Origin: Pandoraea eparura
Lineage (GTDB): Bacteria > Pseudomonadota > Gammaproteobacteria > Burkholderiales > Burkholderiaceae
Length of the DNA: 64,000 bases
Direction: 5' to 3'
NCBI RefSeq assembly: GCF_902459725.1
Contig: NZ_CABPSH010000002.1
Location: 620,001 to 684,000 of the forward strand
Positions 47,121-56,546 of the stretch are shown one piece after another; position 1 is the first letter of the stretch; each line of letters opens with the position of its first letter. The notes below the pieces were generated by a model. The model saw only the letters and a list, made by a program, of their open reading frames with translations, did no database searches and was not told the origin of the DNA. The position numbers were made by a program, and so were the translations under genes.

Positions 47121-47563
47121 AGCCGTTTCAGAACGCTCCGTCTCCATGCCTCAGCCTCGGCACTGACCACCTCATCGGGTACCGTGCGACCGGCGTCGGC
47201 GTCCCGTAGCCCCATGAGGATGCCCACGAACTCGTCGACATGAATCTCGCTGGGGTCGTGCGGGAATTCGAAATACGCTTCGTTGAGGTCGATGGAACAT
47301 CCGGTCTTGACGACCTCGCTGGGCAGCTTGCGGCCGGCCGCCACGTCGGCAAGTCCGCGGATCGTCGCGTCGTAGAGGATCTGCGCCTCTTCTTCAACGC
47401 TGAGCGCGTAATGCTCAACGGACTCAACGGACTCAACTGACTCAACTCGCTCAGCGGGCTCAGCGGGCTCAGCGCGTGCAGAGCGCTCGGAAGACATGGA
47501 AGGCATGGCATGCACCGGCACTTGGCGTGCGACGAGATCGGCGCTTTGATCGACAACTGGCAT
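47117..47563 (-). CDS. Probable antitoxin of the ParE-like toxin
   Basis: A 148-residue acidic protein whose stop codon overlaps the toxin start, the usual antitoxin-toxin layout. The N-terminal third is low-complexity and contains a repeat-coded stretch (AEPAEPAERVESVESVESVE). The C-terminal part, LYDATIRGLADVAAGRKLPS onward, looks folded and helical and may bind the toxin. I do not recognise a CopG or Phd domain. The start could also be MSSERSARAE, with the repeat then near the N-terminus. The role is inferred from position. Confidence 0.6.
   Translation of the reverse strand: MPVVDQSADLVARQVPVHAMPSMSSERSARAEPAEPAERVESVESVESVEHYALSVEEEAQILYDATIRGLADVAAGRKLPSEVVKTGCSIDLNEAYFEFPHDPSEIHVDEFVGILMGLRDADAGRTVPDEVVSAEAEAWRRSVLKRL
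47414..47476 (-). repeat. Seven 9-bp tandem repeats inside the antitoxin gene
   Basis: Seven adjoining 9-bp units on the plus strand, CTCAACGGA type grading into CTCAGCGGG type. They encode three AEP/AER and four VES/VEH tripeptides on the minus strand. Copy-number change keeps the frame. Confidence 0.8.
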
Positions 47564-47660
47564 CGTGACTCCTGACTAGGATTTAGGCGGGGGCCACTCA
47601 CACGAGTGTTACCAAATTAATCGTCCGGGATGGGGGAGTCAATCGGGTGGGCTTGTTTCT

Positions 47661-47686
47661 CGGGCGATTCCTAGCGGGATCGCCCG
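47661..47686 (-). terminator. Possible terminator hairpin downstream of the traB-like gene
   Basis: CGGGCGAT (47661-47668) and ATCGCCCG (47679-47686) form a perfect 8-bp stem with a 10-nt loop, 23 bp past the TraB-like stop. There is no T tract on either strand, so termination is uncertain. Confidence 0.4.
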
Positions 47687-47708
47687 TCTGCCTCAGGTTC
47701 GCTTCAGA

Positions 47709-48710
47709 CTACCGCTGCGCCACGGAAAATCCGTGTTCACGCAACAGTTGCAACACGCCATGCGGGCCGCCGAGATGGAGCGTGCCGATGGCGACGAAGA
47801 CCGGCTTGCCCGGGTCCGCCAGAAACAGCATGCGCGCGAGAAAACGCCGATTACGCGAGTACAGGATGCGCTCGTCGATGGCATCTGCCAGCGCCACGTT
47901 GCGCCGCACTTGCGCCGACTTGCTCTGCGACCAGTCGAACACCAGTTCGGCATCCCCCGCTCGCCACAGGCGGTGCAACGCTTCGACCTGCGCCGTGGCC
48001 GTCTTCGGTGTGAGCACCAACTCCTGCGCCAGCAGTTCATTCTGCTGGGCCGACGTCAGTCCGGTGAAGGCATCCATCTGCTCGGCCAGCGATTCGAGAC
48101 CGACGATGCGGCCGCGATAGATGTTCTCCAACTGGTTCTCGGTGCCGTACTCCGTTTGCAGATCGGCCCCCATCGAGTCCAGCGTCTCGACGAGCAACGC
48201 CGCCAGCCAGGGACGCATATGACGAATCTCGGCAAGCATCGCCGGATTGCCCTTGAGCCGCGCGCGCAGCTTACGCCACAGCGGCGCCGGAATCAGCCTC
48301 GGCAGACACGCGCGTGGGCACATGCCGTACTTCTGCACGTCGTCCTGGGACATCGTCAGATCGTCGGGCGACAACTCGAACGCCACCACCGAGGACACGC
48401 GCAGCGCATCGACCACGACTTTGCGAAACGGGTAGTCGTCCGGCTTGCCAACGTGCAGGGTGCCCATCACGTAGAGGGTCATGTCGCCCTTGCGGGCTTC
48501 GTAGAACGGAAGATTGGCGCCGGGCGGCGATTCGCCCGGCTCGGGAACGACCAGCGGCAGCGTTCGCGGCGCCACGACGCGCGGCGTGACGCTCGACGCC
48601 GCGTCCAGCGTGAAGGCGAACGTCATCAGCAGGCAACCGAGCAGCCAGCCGGCCAAGGCAACGCCCCGACTCACATGCGTCGCGCGTGGTGGTCCACCCA
48701 ATCTCGTCAT
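47709..48710 (-). CDS. TraB/GumN family protein
   Basis: A 333-residue protein of the TraB/GumN (TIKI-like) family. An N-terminal signal or anchor helix (GVALAGWLLGCLLMTFAFTL) is followed by YVMGTLHVGKPDDYP and, at the end, VAIGTLHLGGPHGVLQLLRE. The paired GTLH motifs are putative metal-binding parts of a protease-like fold. Bacterial function is unclear. Its ATG overlaps the stop of the dipeptide-transporter ATPase gene (ATGA), so it is translated as the last gene of that operon. Confidence 0.85.
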   Translation of the reverse strand: MTRLGGPPRATHVSRGVALAGWLLGCLLMTFAFTLDAASSVTPRVVAPRTLPLVVPEPGESPPGANLPFYEARKGDMTLYVMGTLHVGKPDDYPFRKVVVDALRVSSVVAFELSPDDLTMSQDDVQKYGMCPRACLPRLIPAPLWRKLRARLKGNPAMLAEIRHMRPWLAALLVETLDSMGADLQTEYGTENQLENIYRGRIVGLESLAEQMDAFTGLTSAQQNELLAQELVLTPKTATAQVEALHRLWRAGDAELVFDWSQSKSAQVRRNVALADAIDERILYSRNRRFLARMLFLADPGKPVFVAIGTLHLGGPHGVLQLLREHGFSVAQR

Positions 48711-49753
48711 CCCTCAATGTCTTCAACCCGATGGCACGCCACCAGACGCGCCTCGAGCCTGCGCAGTTGCGGCACTTCTTCGCGGCAACGGTCTATTGCG
48801 TACGGACAGCGCGGCGCAAACGCACACCCCGGCGGCGGCCGCAACGGCGACGGCAGCTCGCCGATCAGCGCAATCTTCACGCGCCGCTCGGCCGCCTTGA
48901 TCGCCGGCGTCGCCGACATCAGCGCCTTGGTGTACGGATGCAGCGGCTTGCCGAACACGGCGGCCTTGGGGCCGTGTTCGACCGCGCGGCCGAGATACAT
49001 CACCATGACGTCGTCGGCCACATGCTCGACCACCGCGAGATTATGCGACACGAACACGTAACTCGTCGCGTATCGGTCCTGCAAATCCATGAAAAGATTC
49101 AGGATCTGTGCCTGAATTGAGACATCCAGGGCCGAAACCGGCTCGTCGGCGACCACGATGGCCGGCGACAGGATCATCGCCCGCGCAATCGCCACCCGCT
49201 GCCGCTGCCCGCCCGAGAACATGTGCGGATAGCGCGCCACGTGCTCCGGGCGCAGACCCACGGTGCGCATCATCGCGGCAATCGTCTCGCCTCGCTCGGC
49301 GCGGCTCGCCGACGTGTTGATGGCCAGCGGCTCGTCGAGGGCCTGTCCCACCGTCTTGCGCGGGTTGAGCGACGCGTACGGGTTCTGGAACACCATCTGG
49401 ATGCGCGTGCGCAGCGGCGCCAGTTCGCCCGCCGACGCCGCCGTGGTCTCGGTCGCGTCGACCACGAGTCTGCCGGACGTCGGCGCTTCGATCAATGTGA
49501 GCACCCGCGCCAGCGTCGATTTGCCGCACCCCGATTCGCCGACCACGGCCAGCGTGCGGCCGGCCGTCAGCGTGAACGACACGCCGTTGAGCGCCTTGAC
49601 GGTGGCCTGCGGGCGCATGAACCCGCGGTTCACCGAATAGAAGCGTGTCAGATCCTGCGCGGCCAGCACCACACGGCCGGCGTCGCGCCCGGCATCGTCC
49701 GCGGCCGGCGCCGACGGCGTTCCCGGCGGTGTCGCGAAAACGGTTTCACTCAT
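48707..49753 (-). CDS. dppF: Dipeptide/oligopeptide ABC transporter ATPase, DppF type
   Basis: A 348-residue ATPase. The Walker A is GESGCGKST, the Q-loop [16 protein letters not shown], the signature [15 protein letters not shown] and the Walker [15 protein letters not shown]. The C-terminal oligopeptide-transporter extension includes [14 protein letters not shown], a likely iron-sulfur or zinc-type Cys cluster common in this family. I take [10 protein letters not shown] as start; it overlaps dppD by 4 bp. It is preceded by dppD and coupled to the TraB-like gene. Confidence 0.93.
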   Translation of the reverse strand: MSETVFATPPGTPSAPAADDAGRDAGRVVLAAQDLTRFYSVNRGFMRPQATVKALNGVSFTLTAGRTLAVVGESGCGKSTLARVLTLIEAPTSGRLVVDATETTAASAGELAPLRTRIQMVFQNPYASLNPRKTVGQALDEPLAINTSASRAERGETIAAMMRTVGLRPEHVARYPHMFSGGQRQRVAIARAMILSPAIVVADEPVSALDVSIQAQILNLFMDLQDRYATSYVFVSHNLAVVEHVADDVMVMYLGRAVEHGPKAAVFGKPLHPYTKALMSATPAIKAAERRVKIALIGELPSPLRPPPGCAFAPRCPYAIDRCREEVPQLRRLEARLVACHRVEDIEG

Positions 49754-50754
49754 TGCCCGCCTCCCGTCGTCTGTTCGACCGCCGCCGCATGCGGCAGCGG
49801 CTTGAAGCATCGCACCTGCGGCGCGTCCACCGCATTCGGCCCGACATAGGGTGTCAGCGCGGGGGGCACCGTGCGGCAATGCTCGTCGGCATACGGACAC
49901 CGCGGCGAGAGCAGGCAGCCCGCCGGGCGATCGTCGCGCCCCGGCACCACGCCCGGCAACGTGCGCAGTCGCCTGACGCCCCGGTTATGCTCGGGAATCG
50001 CCGCGAGCAGCGCCTCCGTGTAGGGATGATGCGGGGCGTCGAACAGCGCCGGCACCTTCTGGTCCTCGATCACCTGCCCGGCATACATGACCGCCACCCG
50101 GTGCGCGACTTCGGCCACCACGGCGAGATCGTGCGAGATCAGCACGAGCGCCATGCCGTGATCCTGCTGCAACTGCAGCAGCAAGGCCATGATCTGCGCC
50201 TGGATGGTGACGTCGAGCGCGGTAGTCGGCTCGTCGGCAATCAGCAGCTTCGGGCGGCAGGCGATCGCCATCGCGATCATTACGCGCTGGTTCATCCCGC
50301 CGGAGAGTTGATGCGGATAAGCGCCGACCCGGTTCGCGGCATCGGGAATCTCGACCTGCTCCAGCAGCTCGACAACGCGATCGCGCAACGCACGACCCCG
50401 CAGCCCCATGTGACGGCGCAACACCTCACCGATCTGATAGCCGACGGTGTAGCTCGGGTTGAGGCTGGAGAGCGCGTCCTGAAAGATCATCGACACATCG
50501 CGCCCGACGATGCCACGCCGCTCGCGCGCCGACGCGCGCAGCAGATCGCGGCCGTCGAAGCGCACTTCGTCGGCGCTCACACGGCCCGGCGCGTCGATCA
50601 GCCCCATGAGCGCGAGCATCGTCACGCTCTTGCCGGAACCGGATTCGCCGACCACGCCAAGAATCTCGCCCTGGCCGACGTCGAGGTCGATGGCCTCGAC
50701 GGCGCGCGCGCCGTCGAAGTCGACCGAAAGATTTCGAATGGAGAGCAGACTCAT
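49750..50754 (-). CDS. dppD: Dipeptide/oligopeptide ABC transporter ATPase, DppD type
   Basis: A 334-residue ATPase. The Walker A is GESGSGKSV, the Q-loop [16 protein letters not shown], the signature [15 protein letters not shown] and the Walker [17 protein letters not shown]-terminal cysteine cluster, [14 protein letters not shown], matches the DppD/OppD extension. It overlaps dppC and dppF by 4 bp each, a fully coupled operon. Confidence 0.93.
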   Translation of the reverse strand: MSLLSIRNLSVDFDGARAVEAIDLDVGQGEILGVVGESGSGKSVTMLALMGLIDAPGRVSADEVRFDGRDLLRASARERRGIVGRDVSMIFQDALSSLNPSYTVGYQIGEVLRRHMGLRGRALRDRVVELLEQVEIPDAANRVGAYPHQLSGGMNQRVMIAMAIACRPKLLIADEPTTALDVTIQAQIMALLLQLQQDHGMALVLISHDLAVVAEVAHRVAVMYAGQVIEDQKVPALFDAPHHPYTEALLAAIPEHNRGVRRLRTLPGVVPGRDDRPAGCLLSPRCPYADEHCRTVPPALTPYVGPNAVDAPQVRCFKPLPHAAAVEQTTGGGQ

Positions 50755-51671
50755 GCGATTCGCTTCAGTTTGGGGTCGAGTGCATCGCGCAGGCCGTCAC
50801 CGACCAGATTGATGGCAAGCACCGAGATGACGATCGCAAGCCCCGGCAGCGTCACAATCCACCAGGCACTTTCCATGTAGTCGCGCGCGGACGCGAGCAT
50901 CGAGCCCCACTCAGCGAGCGGCGGTTGCACGCCCAGGCCGAGAAAGCCGAGCGCCGCCGCATCGAGAATCGCCACCGAGAAGCTCAGCGTGGCCTGCACG
51001 ATAAGCGGCGCCGCGCAGTTGGGCAGCACCGTCGAGAACATCAGCCGCAAGGTGCCCGCCCCCGCCATACGCGAAGCAATGACGTACTCGCGCTGCAACT
51101 CGCCGATTGCCGCCGCGCGCGTCAGACGCACGTACGCCGGCAGCGTCACAATCGCAATGGCGATGGTCGTGTTGGCAAGGCCCGGGCCAATCACGGCCAC
51201 CACGGCCACCGCCAGCAACAGCGACGGCAGCGCCATCATCATGTCCATCAACCGCATGATCGGCGTGTCGAGCCAGCGCGGAAAGAACGCCGCCAGCAGC
51301 CCGAGCAGAATGCCCGGAATCAGCGAGAGCACCACCGACGACAGCCCGATCCAGAACGACAGACGCGCGCCGTAGATCAGTCGCGAAAGAATGTCGCGCC
51401 CGGCTTCGTCGGTCCCGAGCAGGAACCGAAGGTTGCCGCCGTCGAACCACGCGGGCGGGATCTTCACGAAGTCGCGATATTGCTCGATGGGACTGTGCGG
51501 CGCGATCCAAGGCGCGAATATCGCCGCCACGAACATCGACAACAGCACGATGGCCGCGGTCGTTGCGCCACGATTGGCGGTGAAGCTGCGCAGGAACTCC
51601 CGGAACAAACGCGCACGAGGCGTGGCCGTCACGGCGGCGGGAGGCGGCAGCGTGGCCGGTGTATCACTCAT
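50751..51671 (-). CDS. dppC: Dipeptide ABC transporter permease, DppC type
   Basis: A 306-residue permease with an N-terminal cytoplasmic tail, one anchoring helix ([20 protein letters not shown]) and five core helices. The periplasmic segment [20 protein letters not shown] is a hallmark of DppC/OppC. The EAA-like coupling loop appears as [20 protein letters not shown]. It follows dppB by 12 bp. Confidence 0.93.
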   Translation of the reverse strand: MSDTPATLPPPAAVTATPRARLFREFLRSFTANRGATTAAIVLLSMFVAAIFAPWIAPHSPIEQYRDFVKIPPAWFDGGNLRFLLGTDEAGRDILSRLIYGARLSFWIGLSSVVLSLIPGILLGLLAAFFPRWLDTPIMRLMDMMMALPSLLLAVAVVAVIGPGLANTTIAIAIVTLPAYVRLTRAAAIGELQREYVIASRMAGAGTLRLMFSTVLPNCAAPLIVQATLSFSVAILDAAALGFLGLGVQPPLAEWGSMLASARDYMESAWWIVTLPGLAIVISVLAINLVGDGLRDALDPKLKRIA

Positions 51672-51683
51672 GATTGACCTCCC

Positions 51684-52688
51684 TCAGTGCCGAATGCGCG
51701 GGTTGACGACGCCATAGAGCACGTCGACCAGCAGGTTGACCAGAATCACGCCCGTCGCGATGAGCAGAATGCCACCCTGCACCACCGGATAGTCGCGTCG
51801 CAGAATGGCATCGATCAGCCATTTTCCGATGCCAGGCCACGAGAACACGTTCTCGGTGAGCACCGCACCGGCGAGCAGCGCGCCGACTTGCAGACCGATC
51901 ACGGTGATGACCGGAATCAGCGCATTGCGCAGCGCATGCACGACGATCACGCGCCACGGCGAGAGCCCCTTCGCGCGCGCCGTGCGAATGTAGTCCTCGC
52001 GCAGCACTTCGAGCATGGCCGAGCGCGTCATGCGGGCAATCACCGCGAGCGGCACGGTGCCGAGCACGATGGTCGGCAGGATCAGGTGACTCACCGCAGA
52101 GCTGAACGCCCCCTCGTCGCCCGAGAGCAACGTGTCGATGAGCATGAAGCCGGTCACGTGCGGTACGTCGTACTCCACCCCGATGCGCCCGGACACGGGG
52201 GTCCATTGCAGGTAGACGGAGAACAGCATGATCAGCAGCAGCCCCCACCAGAAGATGGGCATCGAGTAGCCCGTGAGCGCCGCCCCCATCGTGGTGTGAT
52301 CGAGCATCTTGCCGCGCCGCAACGACGCCGCCACGCCCGCGGGCAAGCCGACGACGAGCGCGAAGATCATCGCGCACACGGCGAGTTCGAGCGTTGCGGG
52401 AAAGCGGGCGAAGAACTCATGAAGCACGCCTTCGTTGGTAACGATGGAGCGCCCGAGGTCGCCCTGCGCAGCGTGCTTCAGATAGACGAAATATTGTGTG
52501 GTGAGCGGTTGATCGAGACCCAGGCGCTTCATCGCCTCGGCGTGCATGACGGGGTCGAGATTTCGCTCGCCCACGAGCACTTCGATCGGATCGCCGGGAA
52601 TCAGGTGAATGAGCGCGAACGCCAGGACGGTGATGCCGATGAACGTCGGGATCACCATGCCCAGTCGTCTCAGGACGAATCTCAGCAT
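51684..52688 (-). CDS. dppB: Dipeptide ABC transporter permease, DppB type
   Basis: A 334-residue permease starting MLRFVLRRLGMVIPTFIGIT, with LIHLIPGDPIEVLVGERNLD typical of DppB. The coupling loop reads TARAKGLSPWRVIVVHALRN and the last helices VLTENVFSWPGIGKWLIDAI. It starts 270 bp after dppA in the direction of transcription, unlike the tight spacing of the rest of the operon. Confidence 0.93.
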   Translation of the reverse strand: MLRFVLRRLGMVIPTFIGITVLAFALIHLIPGDPIEVLVGERNLDPVMHAEAMKRLGLDQPLTTQYFVYLKHAAQGDLGRSIVTNEGVLHEFFARFPATLELAVCAMIFALVVGLPAGVAASLRRGKMLDHTTMGAALTGYSMPIFWWGLLLIMLFSVYLQWTPVSGRIGVEYDVPHVTGFMLIDTLLSGDEGAFSSAVSHLILPTIVLGTVPLAVIARMTRSAMLEVLREDYIRTARAKGLSPWRVIVVHALRNALIPVITVIGLQVGALLAGAVLTENVFSWPGIGKWLIDAILRRDYPVVQGGILLIATGVILVNLLVDVLYGVVNPRIRH

Positions 52689-52958
52689 AGGAGGGTTCCG
52701 TGGGGGCTTCGCGCACCGCCCGCCCCCGGCGCAGGGACGGGTGGCGCTGTGCCGCGTGAATCTATCGTGGACGATCGTTTGCCTTGTTGCGACAGGCGAA
52801 CTCGGGCGCGGCGGCCGGGTCTGCCTACGTCATACCGCGGTGACGACCGACGGCGACCGACGGCGACGGATGGCGACGGATGGCGACGGATGGCGACGGG
52901 TGGCGACCGGTCACCGGCGTCAGCCGGATCCGGTCGTCATCGCGCCACGCCGGGCGCC
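52689..52958. other. dppA-dppB intergenic region with phased repeats
   Basis: A 270-bp spacer in the middle of the operon, most of it GC-rich and without a coding frame. It contains the seven-unit 10-bp repeat (52841-52910). It could lower expression of the membrane components relative to the binding protein, a common arrangement, or hold an internal promoter. Confidence 0.5.
52841..52910 (-). repeat. Seven exact-length 10-bp tandem repeats
   Basis: Units in order: TGACGACCGA, CGGCGACCGA, CGGCGACGGA, TGGCGACGGA, TGGCGACGGA, TGGCGACGGG, TGGCGACCGG. Every unit is 10 bp, close to one helical turn, so the same bases would face one side of the DNA. It ends 48 bp from the dppA stop codon. Confidence 0.85.
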
Positions 52959-54599
52959 CTACTCCAGCGACACGCCGATGAAGCTGTTGCGGCCGAACGG
53001 GCTGAGCTTGAAGCCCTTCACGTTCGTGGCCATCGGCTTGTATTGCGTGGAGTGCGCGATGGGCGAGAACGGCAGTTGCTTTGCGAAGATCTCCTGCGCC
53101 TGCGTGTAGAGTTTCGTGCGAAGAGCGACGTCCGTGGTCTGACGTGCTTGCTTGATGAGATCGTCGAACGGCTTGTAGCACCACTTCGAGAAGTTGTTGC
53201 CGTTGACCGAATCGCAGCCGAGCAGCACGCCGAGCCAATTGTCCGGATCCCCGTTGTCGCCGGTCCACCCGATGAGCAGCGCATCGTGCTCGCCCGCCTT
53301 GGCGCGCTTGATGTACTCACCCCACTCGTACGTGACGATATTGGCCTTCACGCCGATCTTCGCCCAGTCGGCCTGAATCATCTCGGCCATGAGCTTGCCG
53401 TTCGGGTTGTACGGACGTTGCACCGGCATCGCCCACAGCGTGATTTCCATGTTCTTCACGCCCGCCTTCTCGAGCAGCGCACGGGCTTTCTCGGGGTCGT
53501 AGCTGGCCGACTTGATGTTCTTGTCGTAGGACCATTGCGTCGGCGGCATCGGCGCGCCGTTCGACAACTGCCCGGCCGAGCCATAGACGGACTGGAGGAT
53601 CGCCTTCTTGTTGATCGCCATGTCGAGCGCCTGACGCACCTCCACACGATCGAGCGGCTTCTTCTGCACGTTGTACGCCACATAGCCGAGGTTGAACCCG
53701 ACCTGGTCCGGCATCTTGAGCTTCGACGCCTTGCCCTGCGCGGCGATCTCGGCCTTGAGCGCGTCGACATCGGCCGGGCGCGGGTAGGTCGCGACCTGGC
53801 ATTCGTTGCGCTTGAGCTTCTGAATGCGAACGTTGGCGTCGGTCGTGATCGCGAAGATCAGCTTGCTGACCTTTGGCGGCAGACGCGTGTCCCAGTATTC
53901 CTTGTTGCCATCGAAGCGCAGCGTCGCGTCCTTCGTATAGCTGCGGAAGATGAACGGCCCGGTACCGACCGGCTTGAGCGCGATATCGCGCGGATTGTTC
54001 GCCGCGAGCAGCTTGTCGGCGTACTCCTTCGAGAGGATCGACGCGAACGGCATCGCCAGGTTCTGGATGAACGGTGCGTCGACCTTCTTCAGCACGAAGC
54101 GAACGGTGTACGGATCGACGACCTCGATGTGGTCGATGTCGGCCTGCAGCCCCATGTCGACGAAATACGGAAACTCCGTCGGATAGGCCTTGCGGAAGGG
54201 CATGTCGCGATCGCCCATGCGCTCGAAGGTGAACTTCACATCCTCCGCGTTGAAGTCACGCGTGGGCTTGAAGTACTCGGTGGTGTGGAATTTGACGCCC
54301 TTGCGCAGGTGGAACGTGTAGATCTTGTTGTCCGGCGAGATGTCCCACGACTCCGCGAGCGAGGGCATTACCCCAGTCTCGCCCGGCTTGAACGCGATCA
54401 GGCGGTTGTAGATGGCGTCGGCGGGATCGAAATCGGTGCCGGTGGTGAGCTGGCCCGGATCAAAACCGGCCGGGCTGCCCTCGGAGCAATACACGAGGGT
54501 CTTGTTCGGGATTTCGATGGCTGCCGCGGGCCGGATCACGGCCGCACCGGCAAACAAGGTCGCAGCCAAAAGCAAACGCAGGGTGTGGGTCTGTTTCAT
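52959..54599 (-). CDS. dppA: Dipeptide ABC transporter substrate-binding protein DppA-like
   Basis: A 546-residue family 5 periplasmic binding protein. The signal is MKQTHTLRLLLAATLFAGAA with cleavage after RPAAA. KTLVYCSEGSPAGFDPGQLT and FDPADAIYNRLIAFKPGETG are very close to E. coli DppA as I recall it, and CDSVNGNNFSKWCYKPFDDL near residue 440 is shared too. It likely binds dipeptides and perhaps haem or 5-aminolevulinate, as DppA does. I start at MKQTHT rather than the upstream methionine. Confidence 0.93.
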   Translation of the reverse strand: MKQTHTLRLLLAATLFAGAAVIRPAAAIEIPNKTLVYCSEGSPAGFDPGQLTTGTDFDPADAIYNRLIAFKPGETGVMPSLAESWDISPDNKIYTFHLRKGVKFHTTEYFKPTRDFNAEDVKFTFERMGDRDMPFRKAYPTEFPYFVDMGLQADIDHIEVVDPYTVRFVLKKVDAPFIQNLAMPFASILSKEYADKLLAANNPRDIALKPVGTGPFIFRSYTKDATLRFDGNKEYWDTRLPPKVSKLIFAITTDANVRIQKLKRNECQVATYPRPADVDALKAEIAAQGKASKLKMPDQVGFNLGYVAYNVQKKPLDRVEVRQALDMAINKKAILQSVYGSAGQLSNGAPMPPTQWSYDKNIKSASYDPEKARALLEKAGVKNMEITLWAMPVQRPYNPNGKLMAEMIQADWAKIGVKANIVTYEWGEYIKRAKAGEHDALLIGWTGDNGDPDNWLGVLLGCDSVNGNNFSKWCYKPFDDLIKQARQTTDVALRTKLYTQAQEIFAKQLPFSPIAHSTQYKPMATNVKGFKLSPFGRNSFIGVSLE

Positions 54600-54803
54600 A
54601 GGCTCCTCGGGATCGGATGTGATGCCCGGCAACGGTCCGTCGCCGGGCCTACGAGGGATATTACTGAAGCTTCCCTCGTGTCACAACACGCCAAATCCCT
54701 AGCAAACCGCCTATTTGTGGTGTTTTTGATTAGGAAATCGCTTAATTATGATTAGAATTGACTTCCCAGGCACCCACCGCTTGGCAAACGATTGCGCTGC
54801 GCC
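54600..54803. promoter_or_regulatory. metF-dppA intergenic region with TGATTAG direct repeats
   Basis: AT-rich gap of 204 bp upstream of dppA and downstream of metF. TGATTAG occurs at 54727-54733 and 54749-54755, 22 bp apart (two turns), a possible regulator site for dppA. A sigma-70-like dppA promoter is plausible, but I cannot pick one box set with confidence. Confidence 0.35.
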
Positions 54804-55634
54804 TTATAGACCGAGGCGCTGCCACATCGCTTTGGTGGCCGACGCCGCGTTTAGCGTATAGAAGTGCAAACCGGGCACGCCCTGTGCGAGCAATCGTTCG
54901 CACAGCGCCGTCACCACGTCGAGCCCGAACGCACGGATCGAGTCGCGATCGTCGCCAAAACCTTCGAGACGCTTGGCGATCCAGCGCGGCACTTCGGCGC
55001 CGCACATCTCCGAGAAGCGCATCATCTGCGAATAGTTCGTGATCGGCATGATCCCCGGCACAATCGGCACGTCGACCCCCAGGCGCGCGGCGTCGTCGAC
55101 GAAACGGAAATACGCGTCCGCATTGAAAAAGTATTGGGTGATGGCCGCATTCGCCCCTGCCTTTACCTTGTGGGCGAAATGCTCGAGGTCCAGGCGCGGC
55201 GACTTCGCCTGTGGATGGTATTCCGGGTAGGCCGCCACCTCGATGTGGAACCACTCGCCGGTTTCGGCGCGAATGAACTCGACCAGTTCCGACGCATAGC
55301 GAAACTCGCCGATCTCCCCCATCCCCGACGGCAGATCGCCGCGCAGCGCCACGATGTGGCGGATGCCGTGCTGGCGATACGTCTGCAGAATCTCGCGGAT
55401 GTTGTCCCGGGTCGAGCCGACGCACGAGAGGTGGGGGGCCGCTTCCACGCCTTCGCGTTGGATTTCGACGACCGTATCGAGCGTACCCTTCTGGGTAGAG
55501 CCACCGGCACCGAACGTCACCGAGACGAACTTGGGACCGAGCGGGAACAGTTGCTGGCGCGTGGCGCGCAGCTTCTCCGCGCCTTCCGCCGTCTTGGGCG
55601 GGAAGAATTCGAAACTGAAGGAAGGTTGCGTCAT
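54804..55634 (-). CDS. metF: Methylenetetrahydrofolate reductase
   Basis: A 276-residue FAD enzyme reducing 5,10-methylene-THF to 5-methyl-THF for methionine synthesis. It starts MTQPSFSFEFFPPKTAEGAE; SFEFFPPK holds the conserved catalytic glutamate. VSVTFGAGGSTQKGT, HIVALRGDLPSG, ITQYFFNADAYFRF and GIMPITNYSQ follow family order. It closes the ahcY-holin-tlyA-metF cluster and may share the riboswitch-controlled transcript. Confidence 0.96.
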   Translation of the reverse strand: MTQPSFSFEFFPPKTAEGAEKLRATRQQLFPLGPKFVSVTFGAGGSTQKGTLDTVVEIQREGVEAAPHLSCVGSTRDNIREILQTYRQHGIRHIVALRGDLPSGMGEIGEFRYASELVEFIRAETGEWFHIEVAAYPEYHPQAKSPRLDLEHFAHKVKAGANAAITQYFFNADAYFRFVDDAARLGVDVPIVPGIMPITNYSQMMRFSEMCGAEVPRWIAKRLEGFGDDRDSIRAFGLDVVTALCERLLAQGVPGLHFYTLNAASATKAMWQRLGL

Positions 55635-55660
55635 GATCGTTCTATTGTCGTGAGAGCCGC

Positions 55661-56500
55661 TCATGCCGCGCGCGTCGCGTGCACGAAGAACTCCCGGTTG
55701 CCGTCACCGCCAGCGATCGGACTGTCGAGCCATGCGGCTACCGTCAGTCCCAGCGCCTCACAGGCGGTGCGGATTTTTGTCTCCACTTGCGCATACTGCG
55801 CAGCATCTCGCACGAGGCCGCCGCGGCCGATGTGCTCACGTCCCACTTCGAACTGCGGTTTGACCAGCATCAGCAGATCGCCGCGCGCATCCAGCAGTGG
55901 CGCGAGCGCAGGCAACACCAGCGTGAGGGAGATGAACGACACGTCACCGACGATCAGGTCGAAGCCTGCCTCGGGGACGGCCGCCAATCGCCTTGCCGGA
56001 TCGGCATGCCCATCGCCGTGCGCCGCAGGCTGGGCCAGACGCGCATCGAGCATCTCGCGCGTCAGGTGCCGCGCGTTGATGCCTTCGAGCGACACGAGCC
56101 GAGGCTCGCCCGCCAGACGTCGATGCAGTTGCCCGTGACCGACATCGATGCCAACGACCTGCGCGGCGCCTGCCTGCAAGAGGCAGTCTGCAAAGCCGCC
56201 AGTGGACAGCCCGACGTCGAGCGCCACACGGCCGGCGACATCGAGATGCGTTTGCGCGAGCGCGCCGGCCAGCTTCAACCCGCCGCGCGACACGTAGCGG
56301 TCTTCGCCGGGCAAGCCGTCGGCGGCCTCACGCACTTCGAGATCGTCGTCGCTCGCCACGACCTCGCTGGCCTTCTTCACGGCCGTCTCTGTGCCCGCGT
56401 AATACACGCGTGCGGCATCGATCAGACGTTGCGCGGCGGTGCGCGATGCGGCCAGGCCTCGGGCAACGAGAGCCTGATCGGCACGAAGGGCTTGCGACAT
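55661..56500 (-). CDS. TlyA-family rRNA methyltransferase / hemolysin-like protein
   Basis: A 279-residue protein with an N-terminal S4 RNA-binding domain (RADQALVARGLAASRTAAQR) and an FtsJ-type methyltransferase domain with the SAM motif VALDVGLSTGGFADCLLQAG. KPQFEVGREHIGRGGLVRD is a family hallmark. TlyA methylates cytidine 2'-O positions in rRNA in mycobacteria; the target here is unproven. I start at MSQALRADQA. A 26-bp gap precedes metF. Confidence 0.88.
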   Translation of the reverse strand: MSQALRADQALVARGLAASRTAAQRLIDAARVYYAGTETAVKKASEVVASDDDLEVREAADGLPGEDRYVSRGGLKLAGALAQTHLDVAGRVALDVGLSTGGFADCLLQAGAAQVVGIDVGHGQLHRRLAGEPRLVSLEGINARHLTREMLDARLAQPAAHGDGHADPARRLAAVPEAGFDLIVGDVSFISLTLVLPALAPLLDARGDLLMLVKPQFEVGREHIGRGGLVRDAAQYAQVETKIRTACEALGLTVAAWLDSPIAGGDGNREFFVHATRAA

Positions 56501-56546
56501 GACAGCGGGTTTCCTGCAAAACACGGTCGACGGCGTGCGTCGACCC

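Noticed and set aside
52841-52910. CRISPR array
   Set aside because: Units are 10 bp with no spacers and no cas genes; it is a simple tandem repeat.
51687-54755. 1022-codon open frame on the plus strand across dppB, the repeat region and dppA
   Set aside because: It lies antisense to well-supported dpp genes, is Arg/His/Glu-rich low-quality protein, and arises because GC-rich codon usage removes stops on the opposite strand.
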